Program-made: the position numbers and the translations under genes
Shown: positions 1 to 4,834 of the stretch, in pieces
Layout of the letters: each line of letters begins with the position of its first letter
Position numbering within the stretch: position 1 is the first letter of the stretch
NCBI GenBank assembly: GCA_009783495.1
Contig: WRDJ01000029.1
Coordinates: forward strand, 1-7,307
Length of the DNA stretch: 7,307 nt
Direction: 5' to 3'
Source of the DNA: Clostridiales bacterium
Lineage (GTDB): Bacteria > Bacillota > Dehalobacteriia > UBA4068
The notes under the pieces: generated by a model
What the model was told of the DNA's origin: nothing
Databases searched by the model: none
Seen by the model: the letters and a program-made list of their open reading frames with translations, nothing else

Positions 1-435
1 ATGATAATAGACGCCGGGGGAACGCACCAACTGGCTGACGATGACGCGCTTGGCCCCGTTGATAATGAAGGTACCCTTATCCGTCATGAGCGGAAAATCG
101 CCCATGAAGACCTCCTGCTCCTTCACTTCCCCGGTGCATTTGTTGATCAGGCGCACCTTCACCCGCAGCGGGGCGGCATAGGTGGCGTCGCGGTCCCAGC
201 ATTCCTCGGCGGAATATTTCGGCTCGCCCAAGGAATAGCCGGCAAATTCCAGAATAAGGTTCCCTGTGAAATCCTGGATGTGGGAAATGTCGTCAAAAAC
301 TTCCTTCAGGCCCTCCTTCAGGAACCATTGATACGAGCTCTTTTGCACTTCGATCAGGTTGGGCATGGTCAAAACTTCGGCGATTCGGGCATAACTGCGG
401 CGTTTCCTGGGCTCTTCCCCCACGGAATTTCTCAT
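1..435 (-). CDS. rpoB: RNA polymerase beta subunit, N-terminal 145 residues (partial)
   Basis: Encodes the start of the beta subunit, the larger half of the RNA polymerase active-site cleft. The frame is open to the window edge, so only residues 1-145 of a protein normally near 1,200 are visible. Recognisable RpoB segments, in order, are [19 protein letters not shown] (24-42), the [20 protein letters not shown] region (45-64), [20 protein letters not shown] (111-130) and [11 protein letters not shown] (134-144). The start at 435 is chosen because a GGTGAGG ribosome binding site lies about 6 nt upstream and the protein begins at the usual distance from the MPNLIEVQ motif. An ATG 19 nt further upstream is in another frame. 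rpoB is separated from rplL by two opposite-strand genes and has its own promoter at 752-780, implying a leader of about 310 nt. Identity is certain; only the exact start is inferred. Confidence 0.97.
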   Translation of the reverse strand, partial: MRNSVGEEPRKRRSYARIAEVLTMPNLIEVQKSSYQWFLKEGLKEVFDDISHIQDFTGNLILEFAGYSLGEPKYSAEECWDRDATYAAPLRVKVRLINKCTGEVKEQEVFMGDFPLMTDKGTFIINGAKRVIVSQLVRSPGVYYH

Positions 436-745
436 TAAATACCTCACCCCTCATATTGATAAGAGCCTGTTGAGCATCTCCGAATAGTACGGATTCCGAA
501 CGATTTTTTCGCCAGACAAGGAAGAGCGACGCTGGCATAGCGGGGCTATTCCAAGGAGCGATGACACAGTATGGCGGGAAAAGAGCCGGAAGACGTACTA
601 TGAGCGGGATGCCCAACAGGCTCTATGCGGCGGAAAGCCGTTTAAAACACAAAAAAGCACAGCTAAACGGCATTTGAGCCTTAATTTCCAACCCAAGCGC
701 CGCCGCTAAACGAACAACTGGCAACTATATCCCACGATAACGGTA
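436..745 (-). promoter_or_regulatory. Long structured rpoB leader (putative cis-regulatory RNA)
   Basis: From the predicted start of transcription near 745 to the rpoB ATG lie about 310 untranslated nt. Two folded blocks are visible. The first (627-706) has an outer 7-bp stem (GCGGCGG at 706-700 with CCGCCGC at 633-627) enclosing a perfect 8-bp hairpin (GCCGTTTA at 671-664 with TAAACGGC at 644-637). The second (462-624) is a long near-palindrome. Neither ends in a U-run, so a simple attenuator is not supported. No convincing small gene was found: an ORF through 616-293 runs out of frame into rpoB and looks non-coding. Leader motifs upstream of rpoB have been described in Firmicutes; whether this is one of them I cannot tell by eye. 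Confidence 0.55.
462..624. repeat. 163-bp imperfect palindrome in the rpoB leader
   Basis: The left arm (462-490, AGAGCCTGTTGAGCATC...ATAGTAC) and right arm (595-624, GTACTATGAG...AACAGGCTCT) are inverted copies with few mismatches. Complementarity continues inward: TTCCG and a TTTTTTCGCCA/TGGCGGGAAAA pair. It closes on a perfect small hairpin ATAGC-GGG-GCTAT (537-549), centred on 543, the midpoint of the whole element. It could be a miniature inverted-repeat element, a member of the intergenic repeat family seen elsewhere here, or a pure RNA structure. No clear target-site duplication flanks it. Confidence 0.65.
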
Positions 746-751
746 TTTTTT

Positions 752-780
752 ATAATAACACAAGCGTTTTTCACAGTCAA
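752..780 (-). promoter_or_regulatory. Sigma-A promoter for rpoB
   Basis: Read on the minus strand, a -35 TTGACT (780-775) is followed by a 17-nt spacer and a -10 TATTAT (757-752), each one base from consensus. The -10 is preceded by TG at the extended -10 position. Transcription would begin near 745, toward rpoB. This is the best-scoring promoter by eye in the window and fits rpoB being cut off from rplL by opposite-strand genes. Confidence 0.75.
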
Positions 781-953
781 GCAAAATTTTCTAAGTTTTC
801 TACGATTTTTTCCGGCAGCTTTCGTCAGGCTCTGTCGAAAATGAGCGATTGTCCTTTTCTGTTTTAAGCCGCAGCTCTTCGTGCCAAAACTTAATAAAAA
901 TATATTTTATTTTACTATTGACTTCAATATTATTAAAGAAAGAGGGGTGCCGC
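781..953. other. AT-rich divergent intergenic region upstream of the DUF2089 gene
   Basis: This stretch lies between the rpoB promoter and the plus-strand DUF2089 gene and is clearly more AT-rich than its surroundings, especially 890-940. It must hold the promoter of the plus-strand pair. I see TTGACT at 918-923 and TATTAT at 928-933, but no correctly spaced -35/-10 pair, so no promoter is assigned. An in-frame upstream start at 849 exists but would put an unrelated low-complexity leader on the protein. Confidence 0.4.
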
Positions 954-1256
954 ATGGGTATTGAATCGCTGCCGGACTGGCTGGCCGGGCTGGATGAAGA
1001 GGACCTCGTTTTCATCAAAAAATTCCTGTTGGCCTCCGGCTCGCTCAAAGAGATGGCCGGCGCCTATAACGTGACTTATCCCACGGTGCGGCTGCGGCTC
1101 GACCGCCTGATTCAGAAAATCCGCATCAGCGAAGAGGGCAACCAGGAGCCCTTCATGGCACTGATCAAGCGCCTGGCGCTCAAAGACAAGCTGGATTTCG
1201 ACACCGCCAAAATCCTCATTTCCGAATTTAAAAAAACGAGAAAGGAGGGCGGCTGA
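954..1256 (+). CDS. DUF2089-type helix-turn-helix protein, 100 aa
   Basis: A small putative DNA-binding regulator of the DUF2089 type. The family signature is clear: LPDWLAGLDEEDLVFIKKF (6-24), then a helix-turn-helix LASGSLKEMAGAYNVTYPTV (26-45) with recognition helix VRLRLDRLIQKI (45-56), then a helical tail (64-95). Some relatives carry an N-terminal cysteine zinc ribbon; this short form has no cysteines. The ATG at 954 is chosen because AGAGGGG lies 5-10 nt upstream and the protein then starts right at the conserved domain. The membrane-protein gene begins 1 nt after this stop, so the two are translationally coupled and form one unit. By analogy with other small regulator/membrane pairs it may control its own membrane partner, but no target is known from the sequence. 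It lies antisense to the ribosomal cluster, between rplL and rpoB. Confidence 0.85.
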   Translation: MGIESLPDWLAGLDEEDLVFIKKFLLASGSLKEMAGAYNVTYPTVRLRLDRLIQKIRISEEGNQEPFMALIKRLALKDKLDFDTAKILISEFKKTRKEGG

Positions 1257-1257
1257 A

Positions 1258-1620
1258 ATGGTTAGCCTACTCGACATTTTGTTTTTCATCGGCTTGGCTT
1301 GGCTGGCGGGCGCAATATTTTTGCAGATAAATTTGTCAAAAAAGGAAAATAAGTGGCCGGGCCTGATCCTGCCCGGTATGTATTTTTTATCCATCCTGCT
1401 CATCGTGGCTTATATGGCTTATATGGCTTATATTTACAAAGACAATGTTTTTGCATTGGTTTACCCCTTCACCCCCTTCAGCAGCCCCGCTGTGGTTTTT
1501 TGGACATTTCTGATTTGCAATATCCCCACCCTGATTTTGATGGCCATTTACTTGTTTTGCCGGAGGAAACTGCGGAAGCGCAAGGCCCTTGAAAAAATGA
1601 ACATTCAGGATTTGGACTGA
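1258..1620 (+). CDS. Three-helix membrane protein paired with the DUF2089 regulator, 120 aa
   Basis: No named family is recognised. The protein has three hydrophobic segments: residues 5-24, 36-60 and 77-101. A basic tail (CRRKLRKRK, 101-109) suggests a cytoplasmic C-terminus and hence an N-terminus outside. There is no cleavable signal peptide and no obvious catalytic motif. Segment 2 contains an in-frame tandem repeat of Ala-Tyr-Met encoded by three perfect 9-bp units. The ribosome binding site AAAGGAGG (1240-1247) sits inside the end of the DUF2089 gene and the ATG follows that stop by 1 nt, so expression is coupled. A strong terminator follows 10-14 nt after the stop. Possible roles (sensor, anti-regulator or small transporter component) are guesses from context only. 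Confidence 0.75.
   Translation: MVSLLDILFFIGLAWLAGAIFLQINLSKKENKWPGLILPGMYFLSILLIVAYMAYMAYIYKDNVFALVYPFTPFSSPAVVFWTFLICNIPTLILMAIYLFCRRKLRKRKALEKMNIQDLD
1407..1433 (+). repeat. Three perfect 9-bp tandem units inside the membrane gene
   Basis: GGCTTATAT occurs three times in succession without mismatch. The period is a multiple of three, so changes in copy number would keep frame and only lengthen or shorten transmembrane segment 2 by Ala-Tyr-Met steps. Confidence 0.85.
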
Positions 1621-1629
1621 ACCCGCGCC

Positions 1630-1659
1630 AAAACCCCCGGCATGACCGGGGGTTTTTTA
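1630..1659. terminator. Bidirectional rho-independent terminator
   Basis: A perfect 7-bp GC stem, CCCCCGG (1634-1640) and CCGGGGG (1646-1652), with loop CATGA, is flanked by AAAA on the left and TTTTTT on the right. It is therefore a U-tailed terminator in both directions. It ends the plus-strand DUF2089/membrane pair and should also stop minus-strand transcription arriving from rplL, protecting both convergent units. Confidence 0.85.
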
Positions 1660-1708
1660 TTGTGCAAGCGGTATGCTGCCCGCAGGAAAACTGCAACAGC
1701 ACCCACGA

Positions 1709-1869
1709 GGAGGCAATCCCCCCCCCAAAAAAGTCGTAAGACTTTTTGGGGACCCCGGTTTCGGCGAGCAGAGCAAGGCGCGTTGAGGCCGAGCAGCGGA
1801 GCGTATCGCTAATACATGAGTAACGAGGTCGACGACGCAACACAGCTATGCAAAGCCTATGCTGCCGAC
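1709..1869. repeat. Intergenic repeat copy downstream of rplL
   Basis: Parts in plus orientation: AGGCAATCCC, then a hairpin CCCCAAAAAAGTC-GTAA-GACTTTTTGGGG (1723-1751), then CCCCGGTTTCGGCGAGCAGA and GCAAGGCGCG (to 1781), then GAGCAGCGGAGCG, then a 36-nt tail starting GACGCAACAC (1834-1869). The hairpin block matches 4690-4760, 2939-2982 and 7093-7132. The tail matches 4171-4206 at 28 of 36 positions. On the minus strand the hairpin ends in a G-run rather than U's, so it is not a good terminator for rplL. Confidence 0.7.
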
Positions 1870-1879
1870 GAGACGAAAA

Positions 1880-2257
1880 CTATTGGATTTTGACTTCCGC
1901 GCCCGCTTCCACCAGCTTGGCTGCTGCAGCGTCGGCGTCGGCCTTGGAGACGCCAGTTTTGACAGGCTTGGGAGCGCCGTCAACCAGCTCTTTTGATTCT
2001 TTCAGGCCCAAACCGCTGATCTCTTTCACCGCTTTGATGACATTCATTTTGGTTTGGCCGGCGGAAACAAGGATGACGTCGAACTCGGTTTTTTCCACTT
2101 CGACGGGGGCTTCGGCGGCGGCGGGGGCGGCGGCGGCCATGGCCACCGGGGCGGCGGCACTCACGCCGAAGGTTTCTTCAAAGGCTTTGACCAGCTCGGA
2201 AAGCTCCAGCACCGTCATCCCTTTGATGATTTCCAAAACATCGTTGATCTTGCTCAT
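1880..2257 (-). CDS. rplL: 50S ribosomal protein L7/L12
   Basis: The multicopy stalk protein of the large subunit, which dimerises, binds L10 and recruits GTPase translation factors. The N-terminal dimerisation domain is residues 1-32 ([19 protein letters not shown] at 14-32), followed by an Ala/Pro-rich hinge (33-52). The factor-binding C-terminal domain (55-125) contains EKTEFDVIL and the conserved helix core [20 protein letters not shown] (70-89), then [11 protein letters not shown]. Length (125 aa) is normal. ATG at 2257 is supported by AGGAGGAA 6 nt upstream. It is the last gene of the rplJ-rplL pair and should be governed by the L10 leader. Instead of continuing into rpoB, it meets a convergent gene pair. 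Confidence 0.97.
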   Translation of the reverse strand: MSKINDVLEIIKGMTVLELSELVKAFEETFGVSAAAPVAMAAAAPAAAEAPVEVEKTEFDVILVSAGQTKMNVIKAVKEISGLGLKESKELVDGAPKPVKTGVSKADADAAAAKLVEAGAEVKIQ

Positions 2258-2298
2258 TTTTTGTTCCTCCTAAAATTTTTAATTAATTTTTATTTTTT

Positions 2299-2311
2299 GC
2301 GGCCCCGCCGC
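2299..2311. other. Small GC hairpin between rplJ and rplL
   Basis: GCGGC-CCC-GCCGC is a perfect 5-bp stem in an otherwise very AT-rich 77-nt gap. On the minus-strand mRNA it is followed by an A-run, so it does not terminate rplJ-rplL transcription. On the plus strand it is followed by TGTTTTT and could weakly stop antisense transcripts. It may mark an mRNA processing or stability point. Confidence 0.35.
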
Positions 2312-2334
2312 TGTTTTTGGCGAGAATTTCGTGC

Positions 2335-2877
2335 TTATACGGCTTCTTTTTGTTCACGTATCCTGTCCACCACGGTGATAATCTGCCTAAGCATGGCTGA
2401 AGCGGCGCCCGCGAACTGACTCATGGGAGCTTGCATCCCGGCCAAAACCTGCGAAAGCAGGATTTCCTTGCTTGGCAGCTTGGCGAGGGCGTCCACCTGT
2501 TTGGCGGAAAGCGCCTTGCCTTCCAGCAGGCCGGCTTTAACCTCCAGCTTGCGGAATTCTTTCATAAACTGGCCGAGCACCTTGGCCAGCGCCACCGGGT
2601 CGTGCGAGAAAGCCACCGAGGTCGTGCCCTGCAGAAACTCGTCCATGCTCGAGATGCCCGCGTTGTGACAGGCCCTTTTGAGCAAAGTGTTTTTCGTCAC
2701 CAAATATTTGACGCCGGAGGAACGCATACGCACCCGCAGCTCTGTGTCGTCCTTCACGCTGATCCCTCTATAGTTGATCAACATGGTGGCCTGATGGCTG
2801 TCGAGCATCTCCGTCAGTTGGGTGACTTCGGCTTCCTTTTCCAGCATCTGCGGTTTTTTGTTGATTGTTTCTTTCAT
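2335..2877 (-). CDS. rplJ: 50S ribosomal protein L10
   Basis: Base of the ribosomal stalk: its N-terminal domain binds 23S rRNA and its C-terminal helix carries L7/L12 dimers. Visible L10 features are residues 11-60, including LINYRGISVKDDTELRVRMR and the rRNA-contacting VKYLVTKNTLLKRA stretch (56-69). TTSVAFSHDPVALAKVL follows, then LSAKQVDALAKLPSKEILL and the C-terminal helix QFAGAASAMLRQIITVVDRI (154-173). At 180 aa it is slightly longer than typical. ATG at 2877 is preceded by AAAGGGGGTG. L10 (with L12) classically represses rplJL by binding its own leader; a matching leader and attenuator lie at 2995-3107. Confidence 0.97.
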   Translation of the reverse strand: MKETINKKPQMLEKEAEVTQLTEMLDSHQATMLINYRGISVKDDTELRVRMRSSGVKYLVTKNTLLKRACHNAGISSMDEFLQGTTSVAFSHDPVALAKVLGQFMKEFRKLEVKAGLLEGKALSAKQVDALAKLPSKEILLSQVLAGMQAPMSQFAGAASAMLRQIITVVDRIREQKEAV

Positions 2878-2938
2878 TAATACACCCCCTTTCTATGATA
2901 CACTTTTAAAAATGTTGTCAATGGCTTACAAGAAGTTC

Positions 2939-2990
2939 GGAGGCAATCCCCACCCCAAAAACCTTTTTTCGCCTTTTGGGGCGACTGGCC
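2939..2990. repeat. Repeat hairpin block between the attenuator and rplJ
   Basis: GGAGGCAATCCCCACCCC followed by AAAAACC...GCCTTTTGGGG matches the hairpin block at 1709-1752, 4690-4730 and 7093-7132, but the loop and 3' part have diverged. It sits inside the rplJ leader, downstream of the attenuator terminator, so read-through transcripts would carry it just before the ribosome binding site. Confidence 0.6.
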
Positions 2991-2994
2991 GACG

Positions 2995-3025
2995 AAAACA
3001 AAAACCCCTGCGCCAAGGCAGGGGC
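2995..3025 (-). terminator. Attenuator terminator in the rplJ leader
   Basis: On the minus strand, CCCCTGC (3024-3018) and GCAGGGG (3011-3005) form a perfect 7-bp stem with a 6-nt loop, followed directly by TTTTTGTTTT (3004-2995). Its position between the L10 leader core and rplJ is that of the known Firmicutes rplJL attenuator, where excess L10-L12 would favour termination. Confidence 0.85.
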
Positions 3026-3056
3026 ATCCATTAATCAACGATTAATAGTAATAAAT

Positions 3057-3107
3057 CCCTTACCTCGGCTGGCTGCTTTAACCCTTGCGGGACCGGCTGT
3101 CTGCGGC
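3057..3107 (-). promoter_or_regulatory. L10 leader (ribosomal protein L10-L12 binding RNA)
   Basis: The minus strand reads GCCGCAGACAGCCGG, CCCGCAAGGGTTAAAG and AGCCGAGGTAAGGG, in that order. These are the conserved elements of the L10 leader family: the GCAGACAGC box, a CCC-GCAA-GGG hairpin with a GNRA-type tetraloop, the TTAAAG segment, and the GCCGAGGTA box. It is correctly placed, with the attenuator 32 nt downstream and rplJ after that. The core is untouched although repeat blocks lie on both sides. Confidence 0.85.
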
Positions 3108-3146
3108 AAATGAGTTATGAAGTTGGGAAACCGAAAAGCAGGGCAG

Positions 3147-3249
3147 GGCGCGTCAAGACCGGGCAGCGGAGCGAACGGACAACAGAACACAGAAGCAAGA
3201 GGACAGAGTGTGCGGCAAACGGCGAATTGCCGTTTGCTTTTATTTACTT
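3147..3249. repeat. 103-bp intergenic repeat, copy downstream of rplA
   Basis: Aligns without gaps to 4040-4142 with about 8 differences in 103 positions. The right part contains a perfect inverted repeat (3215-3237): stem GCAAACGGC, loop GAATT, stem GCCGTTTGC, then TTTTATTTACTT. The repeat runs into the end of rplA: the rplA stop codon (3244-3246) lies inside the shared TTTTATTTACTT tail. Confidence 0.85.
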
Positions 3250-3942
3250 GGATATGGGCTTTAGTATCGAGATGCGCACCCCCGGCCCCATTGTCGAGGA
3301 AACGGTGATATTCTTGATATACTGGCCTTTGGCCGCGGCCGGTTTGGCCTTGATCAAAGTATCCACGATCGTCTCATAGTTTTCGTAAAGCTGCTCCAAA
3401 GTGAAAGAGGCCTTGCCCACCCGGCAATGCACGTTGGCGGCCTTATCCAGGCGGTATTCCACCTTGCCCGCCTTGATGTCGGCGATGGCGCTCGTGATGT
3501 CCTTGTTGCCGGTGCCGGTTTTGGGGTTACGCATGAGACCTTTGGGGCGGAGGAGTTTGCCCAGCTTACCCACCATTCCCATCATGTCCGGAGTGGCCAC
3601 GGCCACGTCAAAGCCCAGCCAGCCCTTCTGGATCTTTTCGATCATGTCTTCGGCGCCCACGAATTCCGCGCCGGCGGCTTCCGCCTCCTTAGCCTTTTCA
3701 CCCTTGGCGAAGGCCAGCACGGTGCGTTTCACGCCGGTGCCGTGGGGCAAAACCACCGCCCCGCGCAACTGCTGATCCGCCTGACGGGGATCCAGGTTAA
3801 GCCGGACAGCCAGCTCAATCGTCTCATCGAATTTAGCTGTGACCTTGCTTTTGACCAACTCCAGCGCGGCCCTCGGTTCATGCTGGAGATGTTTGTCAAT
3901 GCCCTTGGCCGCCTCCTGATATTTCTTTCCGCGATCTTTCAT
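3244..3942 (-). CDS. rplA: 50S ribosomal protein L1
   Basis: Binds 23S rRNA in the mobile L1 stalk that handles E-site tRNA release, and represses its own mRNA. 232 aa, normal length. Hallmarks: N-terminal [12 protein letters not shown] (5-16), the two-domain layout with [24 protein letters not shown] (38-61) and VVLPHGTG (63-70), then the VATPDMMG...[12 protein letters not shown] stretch (115-137), and C-terminal [17 protein letters not shown] (208-224). An oddity lies in the normally near-invariant LGPKGLMPNPKTGT motif: it reads LRPKG and LMRNPKTGT, with Arg at 132 and 138. ATG at 3942 follows AAAGGAGG by 10 nt. A conserved-looking hairpin just upstream may be the L1 feedback site. Confidence 0.97.
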   Translation of the reverse strand: MKDRGKKYQEAAKGIDKHLQHEPRAALELVKSKVTAKFDETIELAVRLNLDPRQADQQLRGAVVLPHGTGVKRTVLAFAKGEKAKEAEAAGAEFVGAEDMIEKIQKGWLGFDVAVATPDMMGMVGKLGKLLRPKGLMRNPKTGTGNKDITSAIADIKAGKVEYRLDKAANVHCRVGKASFTLEQLYENYETIVDTLIKAKPAAAKGQYIKNITVSSTMGPGVRISILKPISK

Positions 3943-3960
3943 TAGAAATAAACCTCCTTT

Positions 3961-3988
3961 GTGGTATTAACGGAAATATTCCTCCCAC
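3961..3988 (-). promoter_or_regulatory. Putative L1 autoregulatory hairpin before rplA
   Basis: Immediately upstream of the AAAGGAGG ribosome binding site, the minus-strand mRNA has GTGG (3988-3985) pairing with CCAC (3964-3961) and an inner GGAA-TAT-TTCC stem, separated by asymmetric bulges (GA and GTTAATA). A purine-rich GTGGGAGGA side opposite an internal loop resembles the L1-binding element of 23S rRNA. Position and shape support feedback control; binding itself is inference. Confidence 0.5.
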
Positions 3989-4039
3989 TTAATCTAAAAA
4001 CCAACCTTCATATCCAATATAATTGGGTAAGCATTCCAA

Positions 4040-4142
4040 GGCGCGTCAAGGCCGGGTAGCGAAGCGAACGAACAACAGAACACAGAAGCGAGAATACAGA
4101 GTGTGTGGCAAACGGCGAATTGCCGTTTGCTTTTATTTACTT
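4040..4142. repeat. 103-bp intergenic repeat, copy between rplK and rplA
   Basis: Gap-free partner of 3147-3249 (about 92% identical). The same perfect 23-bp inverted repeat lies at 4108-4130, followed by TTTTATTTACTT. In the plus direction this looks like a terminator (9-bp stem, then TTTTATTT). In the direction of the operon it is preceded, not followed, by the T-rich side, so operon read-through is expected. Confidence 0.85.
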
Positions 4143-4170
4143 AAATCAATCCGTGAACAGCGGGGCCACA

Positions 4171-4206
4171 GACGCAACACCGGAATGCACAGCCGATGTC
4201 GCCGGC
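4171..4206. repeat. 36-nt stop-proximal repeat downstream of rplK
   Basis: Begins GACGCAACAC and ends GCCGGC. It matches 1834-1869 (28 of 36), and its last 23 nt match 4807-4829 (about 17 of 23). All three copies end within 10 nt of the stop codon of the upstream gene (rplK, rplL, nusG); this one touches the last base of the rplK stop. Confidence 0.6.
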
Positions 4207-4631
4207 TATTGAGCGATTTTAATCCCCATGCTGCGCGCCGTCCCCTCGATCATGCTGATGGCCGCTTCCAGGCTGGCGGCGTTGAGATCAACCATTTTCT
4301 GCTCGGCGATCTCTTTCACCTTTTCTTTGGAGACCGTGCCCACCTTGGTGCGGTTGGGCGTGCCGGAACCCTTATCAACCCCGGCGGCTTTCTTTAGCAG
4401 CACGGGGGCGGTCGGGGTCTTGAGGACGAAGCTGAACGAGCGGTCATCATAAATCGAAATCAGGGCGGGAATGACCAGGCCGGCCTTATCGGCCGTCCTC
4501 TCGTTGAATTCCCGGCAAAAGGCCATGATATTAACGCCGTGCGGCCCCAGCGCGCTGCCCACGGGGGGCGCCGGATTGGCCTTGCCGGCGGGGATTTGCA
4601 ATTTGACAACGGTGGTAACTTTCTTTGCCAT
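4206..4631 (-). CDS. rplK: 50S ribosomal protein L11
   Basis: Component of the GTPase-associated centre with L10/L12; binds the thiostrepton region of 23S rRNA. 141 aa, exactly typical. The N-terminal domain shows the proline-rich [21 protein letters not shown] series (15-35) followed by IMAFCREFN. The C-terminal rRNA-binding domain (about 72-141) has [14 protein letters not shown] (88-101), then [20 protein letters not shown] (112-131) and ARSMGI. ATG at 4631 is supported by AAGGAGAT 6 nt upstream. It is separated from nusG by a 203-nt gap holding a repeat, and a possible promoter lies just upstream, so it may be partly independent of rpmG-secE-nusG. Confidence 0.97.
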   Translation of the reverse strand: MAKKVTTVVKLQIPAGKANPAPPVGSALGPHGVNIMAFCREFNERTADKAGLVIPALISIYDDRSFSFVLKTPTAPVLLKKAAGVDKGSGTPNRTKVGTVSKEKVKEIAEQKMVDLNAASLEAAISMIEGTARSMGIKIAQ

Positions 4632-4659
4632 TTGGACATCTCCTTACTGTTTGCATGTT

Positions 4660-4688
4660 ATTATATATGTGCAAGCCATAAAGCTAAC
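4660..4688 (-). promoter_or_regulatory. Possible rplK promoter
   Basis: A perfect -10 TATAAT (4665-4660) lies 29 nt before the rplK ATG on the minus strand. The best -35 is poor (TTAGCT at 4687-4682, 16-nt spacer), so this is only a candidate. It would give a leader of about 20 nt containing the ribosome binding site. Confidence 0.35.
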
Positions 4689-4689
4689 G

Positions 4690-4829
4690 AGGGGCAATTC
4701 CCACCCCAAAAACCTAAAGGTTTTCGGGGGCCCCGGTTTCAGCGGGCAGAGTAAGGCGCGAGGGAAAACAAGGATTCTTGTCTTTTTCTGACCTCTGATT
4801 TCTGGCCATGCGCCGCTTATGCTGCCGGC
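4690..4829. repeat. Mosaic intergenic repeat between nusG and rplK
   Basis: Left: hairpin CCCCAAAAACC-TAAA-GGTTTTCGGGG (4704-4729), then CCCCGGTTTCAGCGGGCAGA and GTAAGGCGCG (4731-4760), which matches 1752-1781 almost base for base. Middle: 4777-4804 (CTTGTCTTTTTCTGACCTCT...) matches 7255-7282 at 22 of 28 positions, all differences being transitions. Right: 4807-4829 matches the stop-proximal tail seen after rplL and rplK. Blocks from different neighbours are thus joined in one gap. Confidence 0.7.
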
Positions 4830-4834
4830 CTGCG

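Noticed and set aside
293..616. 107-codon open frame overlapping the rpoB start
   Set aside because: It runs out of frame into rpoB and across the palindrome, with no ribosome binding site or recognisable protein.
849..953. 35-residue N-terminal extension of the DUF2089 protein
   Set aside because: No ribosome binding site at 849; the extension is low-complexity and AT-rich, whereas ATG 954 has a good site and starts at the family domain.
1723..1751. Hairpin after rplL considered as its terminator
   Set aside because: In the rplL direction the stem is followed by G-rich sequence, not U's; the real stop is the hairpin at 1630-1659.
1848..2419. Long plus-strand Ala/Ser- and Gly-rich open frames opposite rplL
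   Set aside because: Shadows of the alanine-rich hinge codons of rplL; no independent support.
2895..2921. Consensus TTGACA and TATCAT just before rplJ on the minus strand
   Set aside because: The spacer is only 15 nt and transcription would start at the ribosome binding site, bypassing the L10 leader; most likely chance.
3110..3379. 89-codon plus-strand open frame through the repeat and the end of rplA
   Set aside because: Antisense to rplA and built from repeat sequence; no coding support.
3154..4050. TTGACG within the 103-bp repeats as a mobile -35 element
   Set aside because: Neither copy has a properly spaced -10 on the minus strand.
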